Positions 41,622-52,159 of a stretch of DNA of 64,000 bases are shown piece after piece (positions within the stretch are counted from its first letter, which is position 1; every line of letters starts with the position of its first letter). The stretch lies in contig NC_080548.1 in assembly GCF_028640845.1 (NCBI RefSeq), forward strand, positions 16,371,821-16,435,820, in the 5' to 3' direction. The stretch is from Ahaetulla prasina. Lineage: Eukaryota > Chordata > Lepidosauria > Squamata > Colubridae. Position numbers and translations under genes: made by a program. The notes under the pieces are model-generated. The model saw nothing but the letters and a program-made list of their open reading frames with translations. It had not been told where the DNA came from and ran no database searches.

Positions 41622-41717
41622 GATGTTATGTTATGTTATGTTATGTTATGTTATGTTATGTTATGTTATGTTATGTTATGTTATGTTATGTTATGTTATG
41701 TTATGTTATGTTATGTT
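41622..41717. repeat. (ATGTT)n microsatellite at CR1 tail
   Basis: About 19 perfect TTATG units begin at the last bases of the CR1 3' UTR. Confidence 0.97.
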
Positions 41718-41878
41718 AAGCTGCTTTAATGAAACACAGGGGCTTTCATATACATTTAGAAATACCTTTTCCAAGCCAAAGCCAAAGCCCAGCCCAGCTC
41801 TATCACATTTTACCTTAACTTATTGGCTTGATCCATACACCATCCTAAAATAATAATCAGGTTCCCACAACACAGGGT

Positions 41879-42358
41879 CGTGATGGTGAACCTATGGCAC
41901 GTGTGCCCGAGGTAGCACTTTTTGGGCATGTGAGCTGTTGCCCAACTCACTTGCAGCTGCGCATGTACGTGTGCCCCAGTTGGTTTTTCTGCCTCCGGTG
42001 TGCATGCACACAATTCAAGTGACCCAGCTAGTCTTCGGAGCTCTGCTGCGAATGTGCATGCACTTATGCATGTGCAGAGGTTTGCACGCACGCATTGCGC
42101 ATGCAAAAACCACATGCATGCACAGATGGTGCGATTGTACACGCAATGCACGGGAGCCACGCAAAAGCCACGCAGATGTGCAGATGGTGTGGTTGCGCAC
42201 GCAGCACAGGGGGGCACACGTGTGAAAGCCTTACACATGTGCAGATGTTGCGGGTGTGCAGTGCACGGGGGAGGAGCCACACATGAATGTGGATGGCACA
42301 CATGTGCACAAAGCGCATACCTGTTCAGCACTCAGTGAGTAAAAGGTTCGCCACCACT
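41879..42358. mobile_element. Non-autonomous hAT element (CAGTGATGG family), 480 bp
   Basis: Starts TCGTGATGGTGAACCTATGG and ends AAAGGTTCGCCACCACTG. Flanks ACACAGGG and AATAGGGA match only partly. The interior is dominated by GCACGCA/CATGTGCAGATGG repeats, which create Cys/His-rich artefact frames on both strands. Confidence 0.82.
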
Positions 42359-42387
42359 GAATAGGGAATTCCAAACTCTGTAGCCCA

Positions 42388-42450
42388 GTGTTTCAACTTT
42401 AGCCACTTTAAGATGCATGGACTTCAGTTCCCAGAATCCACCAGCCACTA
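42388..42450. mobile_element. Half of a palindromic MITE
   Basis: One arm only (CAGTGTTTCAACTTTAGCCA, AAGATGCATGGACTTCAGTT). The other arm has been lost. Confidence 0.6.
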
Positions 42451-43391
42451 TGCTCCATTATTTTCCACTATTTTTTTAATTATTATTATTATTATTCATG
42501 CACATCAGCTTAGCTCCCTCTCCTGCTTCCAGCAGTCCCCATGTGCCTCAGCAAAAAAAATAAAAAAAATGGCAAAGGTTTGTGGGACATCACCCAGTAA
42601 CCTATCCCCAAGAGGGAATGAAAATATTGCGCATGAAATATTGCAGAACCACATCACTTCTATTTTCAGTGTGTGGAGTTCTCCGTCTGCCTTTTTTTTT
42701 TTTTTTTTTGGTGGTCCTATTGCCGTGATTGTGTTCCATTATGCCAACACTTTGTTGTGTACTTCCCAAAAAAAATTCTATACAGGGTGGACGAGTCCTA
42801 GAGAAATGGCCCTTTTAAAGCAAATACATAAAACGGCAAGTTTCAAAGAAAATACTCCTCTAACAAAACAGCCCCACTTTGTTTTGGAACCCAGCTATGG
42901 CTAAGTACACAGAAGGGTGGGGATGCCGTTACATCCTGGGAGTCAAGAGCCTCCTTATCACTAAGCTGCTAGACTTATTCACATCAAGAAATCAGCAGAA
43001 ATGCAGGTGCGGATCAATTCACTCCCCACCCACTCCCCCACCTCCAAACAAACAAAAGTATTTTCAAAATGGGGAATAGTCCTGAAGCAGGGACATAACC
43101 TAGGGAACCGAGTTGTAAGACTGGCTAGGGAGGTAAGGGACAAGCTTGTGTTCACTACACAAAGGGGCCTTTCACAGAAGCTGAAGTTGACCCCTGCGGC
43201 ACATCCATTCTTACACCGAGCCAGCTAGTTAGATGGGTTACCCAAGACGAGAGCCCAGTGCCTTACAGAGATTGGAGGGAAGCGTAGCGCGGGGTTGGGT
43301 TGGGTTGGGTTGTGGGATCCCTTGAGATTAACGTAACCAATGTAAGACTGTAATTTAGAGCCCCACAGCATCGGGTGTTGATTTAGGCTGC
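42451..43391. other. Unique sequence with simple repeats, no gene seen
   Basis: (ATT)n near 42,478-42,495, a T18 run near 42,690-42,709 and (GGGTT)4 at 43,292-43,311, which is not the TTAGGG telomere unit. The 163-codon plus frame spans the homopolymers and lacks a domain. Confidence 0.45.
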
Positions 43392-43441
43392 TCTTAGAAC
43401 AGGGGTCCCCAACCTTAGTCCCTTTAAGACTTGTGGACTTC

Positions 43442-43853
43442 TCTAAGAGTGGAAGACCCAATTGTTCTTGAAAAGTGATGTAATATTCAACTGGCAGTCC
43501 GTCTGGGCCTGGAGCTTTCCCTTTTTTGTTTTTGTTTTTTGAGCGCTTGCATTAATTCCATCATTGTTATATTTCCCTCCAACATCATTTCTGTATCTTT
43601 AGGAATCTGAGGTAAACTTGCTTTGTACAAATATTGTTTCACATTTTCCTTATCAATTTCCTCTTTTCCATATAGTTGTGTATAAAAATTCTGAACAATT
43701 CTTTTCTTCTTTTCACTCATAAATTGGATCTGGCCTGTATTGTCCACTGGTTGTACAATTCTACGATTTTCTTTCTCTTTTTTAAGTTTGTAGGCTAACC
43801 ATCTGCCTGGTTTATTAGCATTTTCAAAATAATTCTGTTTTGCCCCCAGAGTT
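43442..43853 (-). mobile_element. L1 LINE ORF2 fragment inside the MITE
   Basis: Minus-strand translation gives the region just before and into the L1 polymerase domain. Neither an L1 3' UTR nor a poly(A) tail is present at its 3' side. Confidence 0.8.
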
Positions 43854-43864
43854 GAAGTCCACAA
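43487..43864 (-). pseudogene. Partial L1 reverse transcriptase frame
   Basis: On the minus strand, a block reading ANKPGRWLAYKLKKEKENR, then QLYGKEEIDKENVKQYL and a P-x-I-P segment, matches the L1 ORF2 region upstream of the polymerase. A frameshift in the A-rich run (about 43,520-43,545) breaks it. Beyond it, in another frame, GKAPGPDGLPVEYY is recognisable, the conserved start of the L1 polymerase domain. The start and final residues of the open frame come from MITE sequence. Not functional. Confidence 0.8.
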
Positions 43865-43903
43865 GTCTTAAAGGGACCAAGGTTGGAGACCCCTGTCTTA
43901 GAA

Positions 43904-44895
43904 GACTCCGCATGCGCCTGTTTCATTGGTAAGAAGATGCCACTGGAAAAGGATTCCTGTCAGCTCTGGAAGCCATACTTGACCGAAGGCTTCCACACGC
44001 TGCCACTTTCTTCTGTGTGGGAAAGTAGGGGAGGGTGGTGGTGGTACAAGGGATGATTAGACATAACAACATTCTTCCTGCCGATCAAGGTCACGCTGAG
44101 CTCGCATCTGGAGAAGGAGTGGCCGGAGTGATATCTCGAGATGGGACAGTTGAAGATTGGAGCGTGTGATCGGCAGAGGGGTCATGAGGGTGGGGATTTT
44201 GGAGTTTGTAGTACTGAGGGAGGAACCCGGATTCCCAGATTCGGATTTCCACAAACTGTGCCAGATTACCTAGGCTGATAAAAGAACTTTGAAAGATGTT
44301 TGCTTCGGAGTCTTTTCTGCAGGAAGGGGTTTTCTAGAACGTTGACAATTCCATTCCTTGCAGGGGAGGGAAGAGCCAAGCTTGGGTCCACAAGTTTTGC
44401 CTTCCGAGCTTCTGTACTCGTGCTGGAGCCCATCCTCAGGGAACTTCTAGGTGTGCTTTGGGCTGTTGTGTGTGTGGCATCTATATGGTGCCTATTGTGT
44501 TTAGCTTTTTAGATGTAAACTGGGGGAGTTGATGGCTGGCGGTTGTTTCCTTGTGCTGCCAAGCCCTTGCCTCCTAAGTATTTGATAAGCTGGGGGTAAA
44601 TCAGCCGCTTCCTGTTGGATTGATGAGGAGCTCCTTTCCCAGGCTTCAATTACTTCCCCGGCTGTTTTTGTGCCTGCTCGTCCAACAACCTTAGTAGCTG
44701 CAAAATCGACCGTGTGCCTTTGTTTATTGCAATGTGATCCTTGCAATAATGGGATTCAATGAGATCGCAATTAAGAACAAGGGACTCCAGGTGGTGAAAC
44801 GTATTGTCTCAGGGGCATCTTTCATATAAAAAAGTGAATGAAGTACCCCAGTCCCACCATAGCCCCTTTACACCGACAGAATGAGACATACGATC
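43904..44895. other. Unassigned sequence, possibly an old retroelement
   Basis: No repeat end was identified. Minus-strand frames at 44,057-44,254 and 44,501-44,746 are low in stops and mixed in composition, but I recognise no domain. CpG content is ordinary. Confidence 0.3.
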
Positions 44896-44903
44896 CCCAG
44901 AAG

Positions 44904-45040
44904 CAGTGGTGGGATCCAGCCTGTTCGCACCACTTCGGGAGAACCGGTTTTTAACTTTCTGAGCAGTTTGGCAAACTGGTTGTTGGAAGAAATCATTAGG
45001 GCAGAGAACCAGTTATTAAATTACTTGAATCCCACCACTG
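44904..45040. mobile_element. hAT-like MITE, 137 bp (CAGTGGTGGGATTC family)
   Basis: Ends CAGTGGTGGGATCCAGCC and TTGAATCCCACCACTG. Flanks CCCAGAAG (44,896-44,903) and CCCAGAAA (45,041-45,048). Same length and order as the 54,199 copy. Confidence 0.92.
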
Positions 45041-45048
45041 CCCAGAAA

Positions 45049-45535
45049 GCCTATAATGGTCAGAACAGGATTGTGGGGAAAAAGGGCAAAAACTGGAGCA
45101 AAGGAAACTTGGGGCCGAGGGGAGGGGGTGAATTCAGGGGTGAGGGAAGGGGAGGAGGAATCTCACAACAGGAAGGTGTAACAGCACCACCAAATTCTTC
45201 CTTCCTTTCAACCCCCCTTCACCCAGCCCAGAGCAGGCTCTCTGACCTCCTGCTAACACTTCCTGTGTCTTCTGTCTTACCACCATCTTAATTATATTAA
45301 TAATCAAAAGAAAAGTTGCACATCTGAAAACAGGAGATGCGGTTGGTTAAGAGATCCTCTGTTCCTGCTGCTTATTCCTCTTTTAACATGGTAATCTGCT
45401 GCTGGGGACACTACAATTAGCTGCCACCGAGTTGGCTGCAGGGTGACAGCAGATTAGGATTTCAGCTGGGTCCTTAAAAAAACAAAGGTGGGGGCCACCC
45501 ATGAAGCACTGAAGGACCACCCCCTATTTAATAAT
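45049..45535. other. Unique sequence; weak regulatory candidate at 45,380-45,480
   Basis: Low-repeat DNA. Between 45,380 and 45,480 it has AATTAGCTG and GCAGATTAGGATT motifs that could bind homeodomain proteins. No gene seen. Confidence 0.35.
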
Positions 45536-45850
45536 AACAACAACAACAACAACAACAACAAGGTTGGAAGGGACCTTGGAGGTCTTCTAGTCCAACCCCC
45601 TGCCCAGGCAGGAAACCCTACACCACTTCAGACAAATGGTTATCCAACCTCTTCTTAAAAACTTCCAGTGTGCAGGCAAGTTGTTCCACCGATTAATTGT
45701 TCTAACTGTCAGGAAATTTCTCCTTAGTTCTAAGTTGCTTCTCTCCTTGATCAGTTTCCACCCATTGCTTCTTGTTCTACCCTCAGGTGCTTTGGAGAAT
45801 AGTTTGACTCCCTCTTCTTTATGGCAGCCCCTGAGATTTTCAAGCAGGAA
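45536..45850 (-). mobile_element. CR1 LINE 3' end with (AAC)n tail
   Basis: The minus strand gives the ORF2 end with a small deletion near 45,668 and the 3' UTR (GGTTGGACTAGAAGACC, GGTCCCTTCCAACC). It passes into about eight GTT units at 45,537-45,561. Confidence 0.9.
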
Positions 45851-45923
45851 TTATTGCAGTGGGGCTGTTGCCAAAACTACCGCAGGAAGGGGATGAAATC
45901 TGCCTTTTCATTGAACTCTAGAA

Positions 45924-46020
45924 CAGGGGTCTCCAACCTTGGCAACTTTAAGACTTGTGGATTTCAACTCCCAGAATTCCTCTTGAAAGTCTTAAAGTTG
46001 CCAAGGTTGGCAGACCCCTG
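45924..46020. mobile_element. Palindromic hAT-type MITE, 97-bp deletion variant
   Basis: Flanks CTCTAGAA (45,916-45,923) and CTGTAGAA (46,021-46,028). Both termini are intact, but the central part of the right arm is deleted. Confidence 0.9.
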
Positions 46021-46271
46021 CTGTAGAAGACAGAACCTCGGACTCAAGAGAGTCCGGAAGGATCTTGGGTTCTGCTACATCCCCGAGAAATGCACACGTG
46101 TGTGCACGCATACGCCCCTCTTGCACGGCTGGGCATTTTTGCTGGGAAGGTCTTGTCAGGCTGGCTGTGCCCTACAGCCTTGTAAACAAGCCTTCAGCAC
46201 ACCCTCTATCTCCCTCAGGGCCAATTTTGGATTGCACAGACCTTTGAACACAGCAGAAACGGAGAAGCCAG

Positions 46272-46272
<1 letters not shown>

Positions 46273-46321
<49 letters not shown>
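46273..46321. repeat. (GT)n microsatellite
   Basis: About 23 perfect GT units. Confidence 0.97.
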
Positions 46322-46322
<1 letters not shown>

Positions 46323-47401
46323 GAAGGGACAGATGTTAAGGGAAGGCAGGACTAGCATGACTGCCCCCCCCCACTCCACACAACCCTGTGATTCCTCTAA
46401 TCTTGGGTCATGCTGAAGCATCTCATTACGCCCAACAAGCATCAGTGGGCTGGCAAGGAAGCCAAATTTGGTGGCAGATGAAGAAAGAGGGTGGGGTAAA
46501 AGGCTGGACGCCTCTGATTGATGAGGTAAACTCATTTCTCCAACCTTGCTCTTCCCCCCCCCCGCCTCCCCACCCTCTCAGCCTCCTTCTTAAGAGCAAC
46601 CGGCTTTCCCTCCCCAACCTCCCCTCCCCTCCCCTCCCCTCCATCTACAACCAGTCATAAACCTGCAGAAGCAAGTCTGAATCCTTTTTCCACCCACTGC
46701 TGCCATCCATCAGCTGCCACGGGGTTAATTCCAGCTCCACCAGGTTATTTTCCCCTCAGTGCTTTTGACTCACTAATGATGTGCAAGGGACACAAAGAGA
46801 CTGCTGTAAAGCAGATACACAACTCCCCCCTTTCCCTGTTCCCAGCACTGGCTGCCTCCCTTGGTCTCTTCTCCGCCCCCGCCCCCCCACACACAGAGCC
46901 CTCCATGTTCCGGATACACCTGTGTGCTGCAGGGAAAGAGATTAACTCCTTGGCAGCCAGACTTGGATCCTGGGAACAAATTTTGCAGCCGGCAATGGGA
47001 TGAATAGGGACAACCGAGCCACAACTTCCCTGACCGACAGACTTGTGGGTCAGAGGCAGAGGAGGAAGCCCCATTTTACTCAGGCCCGGTTTTCAAGCTC
47101 GGTAAGGCTTGGAGCAGCCAAGCGTGTTGCGCAGCATAGCAACTACATCCCACCTTGAAATCTCAGGAGGCAACCAGGAGATCATTAGCGAAGTCTGAGA
47201 CCTGCTGCATTCAAGCAGGAAAAGGACTTATTCATGGGACTTCTTTATCTCCCCACAGGGTTGTCATCTCTGCCCCAAAGCCTCTCTAACCAGTGAAACA
47301 GGAAGTAGCATCTGTCTAAGCAAAGCCTTCTTGTAAATAAGGCACAGTTCATGTAGTCGGGGGACTTTATGCATCTGAGAAACAGAGCGGTCGGCAAATA
47401 C
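46322..47401. other. Unique sequence, no repeat
   Basis: Unique, moderately G+C-rich DNA with C runs near 46,362, 46,554 and 46,875 and (CCCCT)n near 46,620. No gene besides the possible exon just downstream. Confidence 0.4.
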
Positions 47402-47449
47402 CTGGTTCTGTGAAGGAGATCCTCCAGCTTTCTTCACATTCTCCACCAC
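47402..47449 (-). CDS. Candidate 48-bp internal exon
   Basis: On the minus strand a T-rich tract with TTGTTTGTTTTTTTCCAG is followed by 48 bp (16 codons, open, divisible by three) reading VVENVKKAGGSPSQNQ. It ends CAG|GTATTT. Branch-point-like sequences lie upstream (around 47,475-47,490). Both splice sites and the in-frame length are right for a small cassette exon, and the region is not a recognised repeat. Sixteen residues are too few to identify a gene, and chance is possible. Confidence 0.25.
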
Positions 47450-47684
47450 CTGGAAAAAAACAAACAAACAAGAATTGAGCTAAAAGTAGTAAGCCACTAT
47501 GGAAACCGTACAATTCAAAATGGGACTCTCGCATGGAGGAATGTATCTGGCGTACGCCAACCACAGTATTTCCTTCACACCGCAGAATTAATCAGGGAAT
47601 CTTGTCTTTCTCCTTGATATAGGCCTTTCTATCTGCAGGAAGTCGTTTTAGTAGATCTGCACCAAGGAGGAAGTAGTTGTAGTC

Positions 47685-47918
47685 CAATGATAGAATTCAA
47701 TTTTTTTTACTAGCAGTTCTGTGGGCGTGGCTTGGTGGGCATGGCAGGGGAAGGATACTGCAAAATCTCCATTCCTTCCCCACTCCTGGGGGAAGGATAC
47801 TGCAAAATCTCCAATCCCACCCGACTCTGGGGCCAGCCAGAGGTAATATTTGCCGGTTCTTCAAACTACTTAAAATTTCTGCTACCAGTTCTCCAGAACC
47901 TGCTGAATTTCATCCCTA
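47685..47918. mobile_element. Non-autonomous hAT-like element (CAGTGGTGAAATCC family)
   Basis: Perfect TTGTAGTC duplications (47,677-47,684; 47,919-47,926). Starts CAATGATAGAATTCAA and ends GAATTTCATCCCTA. Same modules as its relatives, and inserted at the terminus of a Tigger-like fragment. Confidence 0.9.
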
Positions 47919-48083
47919 TTGTAGTCCTTGGCTTAGGACCATCTCATTCAGAGACTTAGAACGTTGTTGAAAAAAGTGACTTATAAATCAGTCCTTGCAC
48001 TTATGACTGTTTCACCAGTCCCGCGGTCTTGCTTCTCAATGGACAATGGTCCCAATTATGGTCAAAAGTCAAGGACTACCTGC
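47919..48083. mobile_element. Tigger/pogo-like fragment
   Basis: Starts TTGTAGTCCTTGGCTTAGGA and ends AAGTCAAGGACTACCTG. A short internally deleted copy whose left end was the hAT target. Confidence 0.7.
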
Positions 48084-49547
48084 AGTGGTCTGCACCATTT
48101 TGTAAGTCACAGAAAAGACAAGAATGGACTCACTGCATGCATTCAAAGTTTCTCAAACCAACAGATTTCAATTTAGAGAACATCAATGTTCTAACTACAT
48201 CAGTGTTTTTCATACTCGGGAACTTTTCGGCAGGGATGGCACATGCCGGGTGGGGAATTCTGAAGCTGAAGTCTCCACATTTGAATGTTGCCCAGTTTAA
48301 AAAGAGGTCTACTTTTATTTTATTTATTTTTTTAAAAAATGCAAAGTTAACTGCACGTAGGTCATAAAAGAAACTCCCAGAAATGATTTCGGAGTCATAC
48401 ATAGCCAAACTAAACAATTTTTTATTAGGTTAAGATGTCAAAGAGAGCACAAATGAGAATGGAGGGGAGTAATGGCTTGTGTTCAAGCCAGGTCACTAAT
48501 TAAGAAACATCTTGGTAGAATATGGGAATAGCCTGTGGACATTCAAATTAGACCCTATCAGGTGGAAAGTTGATTTCAGGAAGCATCCTAGAAGTTTCCA
48601 AGAGCTGCTGAGATGACAGTACAAATAGAAACATTCCAGCTGTTAATTCATTGGATCAACCTGCATTAACACAATACAAAAAAGTGACTTTTTGCTGATT
48701 GCTTAATACCTAGTCACTGTGGTTCAAATCATACTTTATGGCTTGGTGCTGTTGCAGTTGTTGCATGAATCCAACCACCATGACTTATTCTACGTTTCAA
48801 ATAATCCATGGTTTATCATAGATGAAACTGTTCAATCGCCAACTTGTTGGAAGTTGTTACCATACAATCTTTAAGAGAGAAAGGACTAGGTTTCTTAAGC
48901 TAAAAAACATACTCTGATGACCTTAACCATCATATCTGTAAGAGGTTTGAATACCCACTTATCTAGCATCTCTCATTATCTCCTTTTACTTGTTCCTTAT
49001 CAAGTGAAAACCTATAGATATAAACCCTTAAAGTGATTTTTTCTTAAATCCACACATGGGGATGCTATTGACCTGCTTAAACACACGTCACCAATCCATT
49101 TGTCTTCAGATAAATGATTTCTGCAACCTATTTCTCATTTCTAGCATTATTTTATACAAAGCAGATTTTTTTAAACATCAATTCTAGGCCAAAGATTCGC
49201 ATAATCTCTTTATTTACCGGGTTCAGTGGTTTTGTGCCTATGTGGAGAGTGGGTACCCCAAAATATTTTTTTAAAATACGTAATCTTCTTTAAATAAGGT
49301 TGCTTTCCTATTAGCAATGCTGTGTGAAAAAACTGAGAGAGGAAGTATGTAGGGAACTAAGTTGTGGATACTTAAGATCTTGTTTTGGCTCATCAGCAAA
49401 AGCCATCCCTGCCTTGATTCAAGTGATAATTTGGCCCCAAAATATTGACAAGTGCTATGCAAATACAACCTAGGATAGTTTTCTTTTTTCCCCCCACAAA
49501 ACTCCTACTCAGATACTAGCAGCGGTCTCTAAACCACTTTATAATCC
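48084..49547. other. AT-rich unique sequence, with one decayed MITE
   Basis: About 1.4 kb of unique AT-rich DNA. A very degraded palindromic MITE can be discerned at 48,205-48,300. No exon-like feature noted. Confidence 0.45.
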
Positions 49548-49550
49548 AGT

Positions 49551-49655
49551 ATTTTTCAATCTCTGCAACTTTAAAAATCATGCTGGCTGGGGAATTCTGG
49601 GAGTTGAAATCCACAGACTTTAAAGTTGCTGAGTTGAGCAAGCTGCTATAGTCAA
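49551..49655. mobile_element. Degraded palindromic MITE
   Basis: Retains CAGTATTTTTCAATCTCTGC, TGGGGAATTCTGGGAGTTGA and AAAGTTGCTGAGTTGAG. Flanks near TTATAATC and CTATAGTC. Confidence 0.6.
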
Positions 49656-49859
49656 TCCAATGGTATAATCAGAGCAAAAGTTTACACGCTGTTTTTTTTC
49701 TACTTGTTTCATCATTGTAACGAAGTGTTCATTGTTTTGTAGCGGTTAGTAATGCTGGGCTACAAACAGGGAGGTGGCGATGTGACTTTGGGCCAATCCC
49801 TTTCTCTTAGCTTTAGGAAGAAGACAACAAAGGGCAACCGCTTCCAAAAACCAGAACCA
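49656..49859. other. Short unique spacer
   Basis: Contains a fragment resembling the MIR/CORE-like SINE near 49,740-49,850. Confidence 0.35.
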
Positions 49860-50490
49860 TTTTGGGACAGTGGTTAAGGCACCAGGCTAGAAACCAGGAG
49901 ACTGTGAGTTCTAGTCACATGTTATCAGTGGTGGGTTTCAAATTTTTTTACTACCGGTTCTGTGGGTGTGGTTTGGTGGGCGTGGCATGGCATGGCATGG
50001 CATGGCATGGCATGGCTTGATGGGCGTGGCCTGGTGAGCATGGCAAGGGAAGGATACTGCAAAATCCCCATTCCCTCCCTACTCCTGGAGGAAGGACACT
50101 GCAAAATCTCCATTCCCACCTCACTCCAGGGGAAGGTTACTGCAAAAATCCCCATTTCCTCCCTCCTGATCAGCTGGGACTTGGGAGGCAGAGAATAGAT
50201 AGGGGCAGAGCCAGTCAGAATTTTTACTACCGGTTCTCTGAACTACTCAAAATTTCCACTACCAGTTCTCCAGAACTGGTCAGAACCTGCTGAAACCCAC
50301 CTCTGCATGAAAAATGCATGAAAATGCATGAAAAATGGTTAGGTGACTTTGAGCCAGTCACTTTTTCTCAGCCTACTTCACTTCACAGAGTTGTTGTTAC
50401 GGGGCAAACAGAGGAACGAAGGAGTATTTAGGCATGTTTCCATCCTAAATCATGCCTTTTGAGTTATGATAAAGGTGGGAAATATATAAA
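49860..50490 (+). mobile_element. MIR/CORE-like SINE split by a hAT element
   Basis: The head (GACAGTGGTTAAGGCACCAG) precedes 49,926. The body (GGTGACTTTGAGCCAGTCAC) and tail resume after 50,340. The head lines up with the 32,108 copy. Confidence 0.75.
49926..50305. mobile_element. Non-autonomous hAT-like element with (CATGG)n expansion
   Basis: Ends CAGTGGTGGGTTTCAAAT and TGAAACCCACCTCTG. Flanks CATGTTAT and CATGAAAA match partly. At 49,983-50,019 the usual GGCATGG unit is expanded to about seven CATGG pentamers. Confidence 0.85.
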
Positions 50491-51660
50491 CGTTGGATTT
50501 GGAGACAGGTGGAGGACAACCGATATATCATAACATAGGTATGTGCTCTTAATATCTGGTTGTGATTAGAAATTTAATGACTGCATTCTGACGATCTGCA
50601 GTTTCCAAATTGTTTTCAAAGCAGCTTTGCATATGAAAGTGCCATAGCTAAGAATCCTGGTTATGATTAGGGCATCGATCATGATCATTGGTCTTTCTTC
50701 ATGCAGGATAGATTCATTCGTTTCTTTGGGCATTCGAAACATGGTACACCGCCAATGCCGCTTATCTTCTAATGAAAGCAACCAAGGTATTGTTGGCTTT
50801 AAAGATTTTGGATTTGGGTTGGGAAAATCCTGATTGAGGTCCTCATTTGATCATAAAAGCTCACTGAGGCACATTGAGACCAATTAGTCTGGATGATTGT
50901 TGTAGGGATACAATGAGGTGAGATGTCTCAGCTCCACCTATGTCACCTCGACCTTTGAAGAGAAGCAGCAGGAGATAAATGGTAGTCACAAAGAAACCAC
51001 GAGGAGTTTGCAGCTAGCAGATTTTGTTGGCTTCATCTCAGCTGGTGGCAGCACACACTGGCATTTAGGAAGAGGGTCATTTTAGGTTGGTGGGGCATTG
51101 AGTTCGGCTCCCCTAGCCCCATCAAAGTGTGCGACAATACCAAGAGTGCAACTTGGTAGTTGCAAGAGCCCCCTGCCTTCTGTTTCATCCCTGACCTACC
51201 GAGCCAAAGGGCACCTCTGTGCTCCGTGCCCCTTTCCGCTGCTGAGCACGCCGCCTCTCCCCAAGAACAGGATCATTAAAGGTCAGGAAGTGGCCATGAA
51301 TCCAGAGAGGATGGAGGAAGGAGAGCCGTTCCCCCCCCCCACCTCGGCTTCCCCCCCCCCCAACTGCCTGCTGCAGCAAATTCAATCTCCCCCACACGGT
51401 GCTTAAACTGACACAGACATTCCACATAAAATCCCCCTTTGATCGCAGAAATGCCTGCCCAGAGCTACAATCTGACCTGCCTGCCTGCCAGCCATTATCC
51501 TTTCTTCATGCCTGGGAATGGAGAAAGATCTGGAAAGGGGAAGCCACGTGGCTGTCTCTGGCTGTACAAAACAGGCGTCTTCCAACTCAGTGGGTCCCCT
51601 CGTGATGTGGCCATGCCACAGAGGTGCAAGGCCGAAGTCTTGTTTCCAGAAGCCGGCAGA
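50491..51660. other. Unique sequence, no gene seen
   Basis: Unique DNA, AT-rich to 51,050 then more G+C-rich. Plus-strand frames at 51,098-51,406 and 51,439-51,732 and the 191-codon minus frame at 51,403-51,978 have no domain. The last crosses a dinucleotide repeat. Confidence 0.4.
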
Positions 51661-51803
51661 CCATCTGCTGACATGGCGGCCGGTTCGCTGCCCCCACCTA
51701 ATAACCCCAGACAATCCCAGATTCAATATTAATCCCTGCCGAGCAGATAACCTGAGGCCAAGCGTTAGCCTGGAATAGCCAAGTGTGCTAATTAGAGGTG
51801 TAA
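51661..51803. promoter_or_regulatory. Candidate conserved noncoding element
   Basis: Unique sequence with an E-box CATCTG (51,662-51,667), CAATATTAATCC (51,724-51,735), a GATA site AGATAA (51,745-51,750), GCTAATTAG (51,787-51,795) and an adjacent T-box-like AGGTGT. Motif-based only. Confidence 0.22.
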
Positions 51804-51805
51804 AT

Positions 51806-51833
51806 GGTGTGTGTGTGTGTGTGTGTGTGTGCG
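51806..51833. repeat. (GT)n microsatellite
   Basis: About 13 GT units. Confidence 0.95.
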
Positions 51834-52159
51834 TAAGGGGAGGGGGGAGATGGAGAGAAGTGGAAAGAGGGAAGGTGTGGATAAATGAGGCGCAGTTGAG
51901 AAAGGCTTGCTGGCACAACCATCGGAAGGTGGTTCGTACCAGTATCCAAGGAGCTACATCACTGCTTAAGAGAAGCATTTGCGGTGATCTTGTTTGCTTC
52001 TTTCATTTTTCTAACAGTCCATTGCAACACTTGTTCCCCCTTTTTTAAGAGGAGAAGACAAGCCGAGAGAGACAGTCAATCCTTGGTCTGGACACACAGG
52101 GAGCCCTGGGATATCATGTGGTTTGTGGACTTCTAGAAAAGCAGCAATCGGGTAATGCT
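51834..52159. other. Unique sequence, no gene seen
   Basis: Unique DNA between the GT repeat and a Tigger-like element. Confidence 0.4.

Larger units (their letters stand above)
43400..43895. mobile_element. hAT MITE carrying an L1 fragment, 496 bp
   Basis: Perfect TCTTAGAA duplications (43,392-43,399; 43,896-43,903) and intact ~42-bp terminal inverted repeats (CAGGGGTCCCCAACCTTAGT and its inverse), the same ends as the 135-bp palindromes. The usual palindrome centre is replaced by about 410 bp of L1 ORF2 sequence. It could be a captured fragment or an L1 insertion into the MITE. Confidence 0.9.

Noticed and set aside
41810..42331. 173-codon Cys/His-rich frame resembling a zinc-finger or Cys-rich peptide
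   Set aside because: Lies inside a hAT element made of GCAC/ATGTGC repeats; similar artefact frames occur in the other members at 12,416, 30,744 and 38,752.
42413..42904. 163-codon plus-strand frame
   Set aside because: Spans ATT and T18 homopolymers and part of a MITE arm; no domain.
43292..43311. (GGGTT)n as an interstitial telomeric repeat
   Set aside because: The unit is a pentamer, not TTAGGG, and only about four copies are present.
51403..51978. 191-codon minus-strand frame
   Set aside because: Crosses a (GT)n repeat giving a Thr-His run; no recognised domain or splice context.
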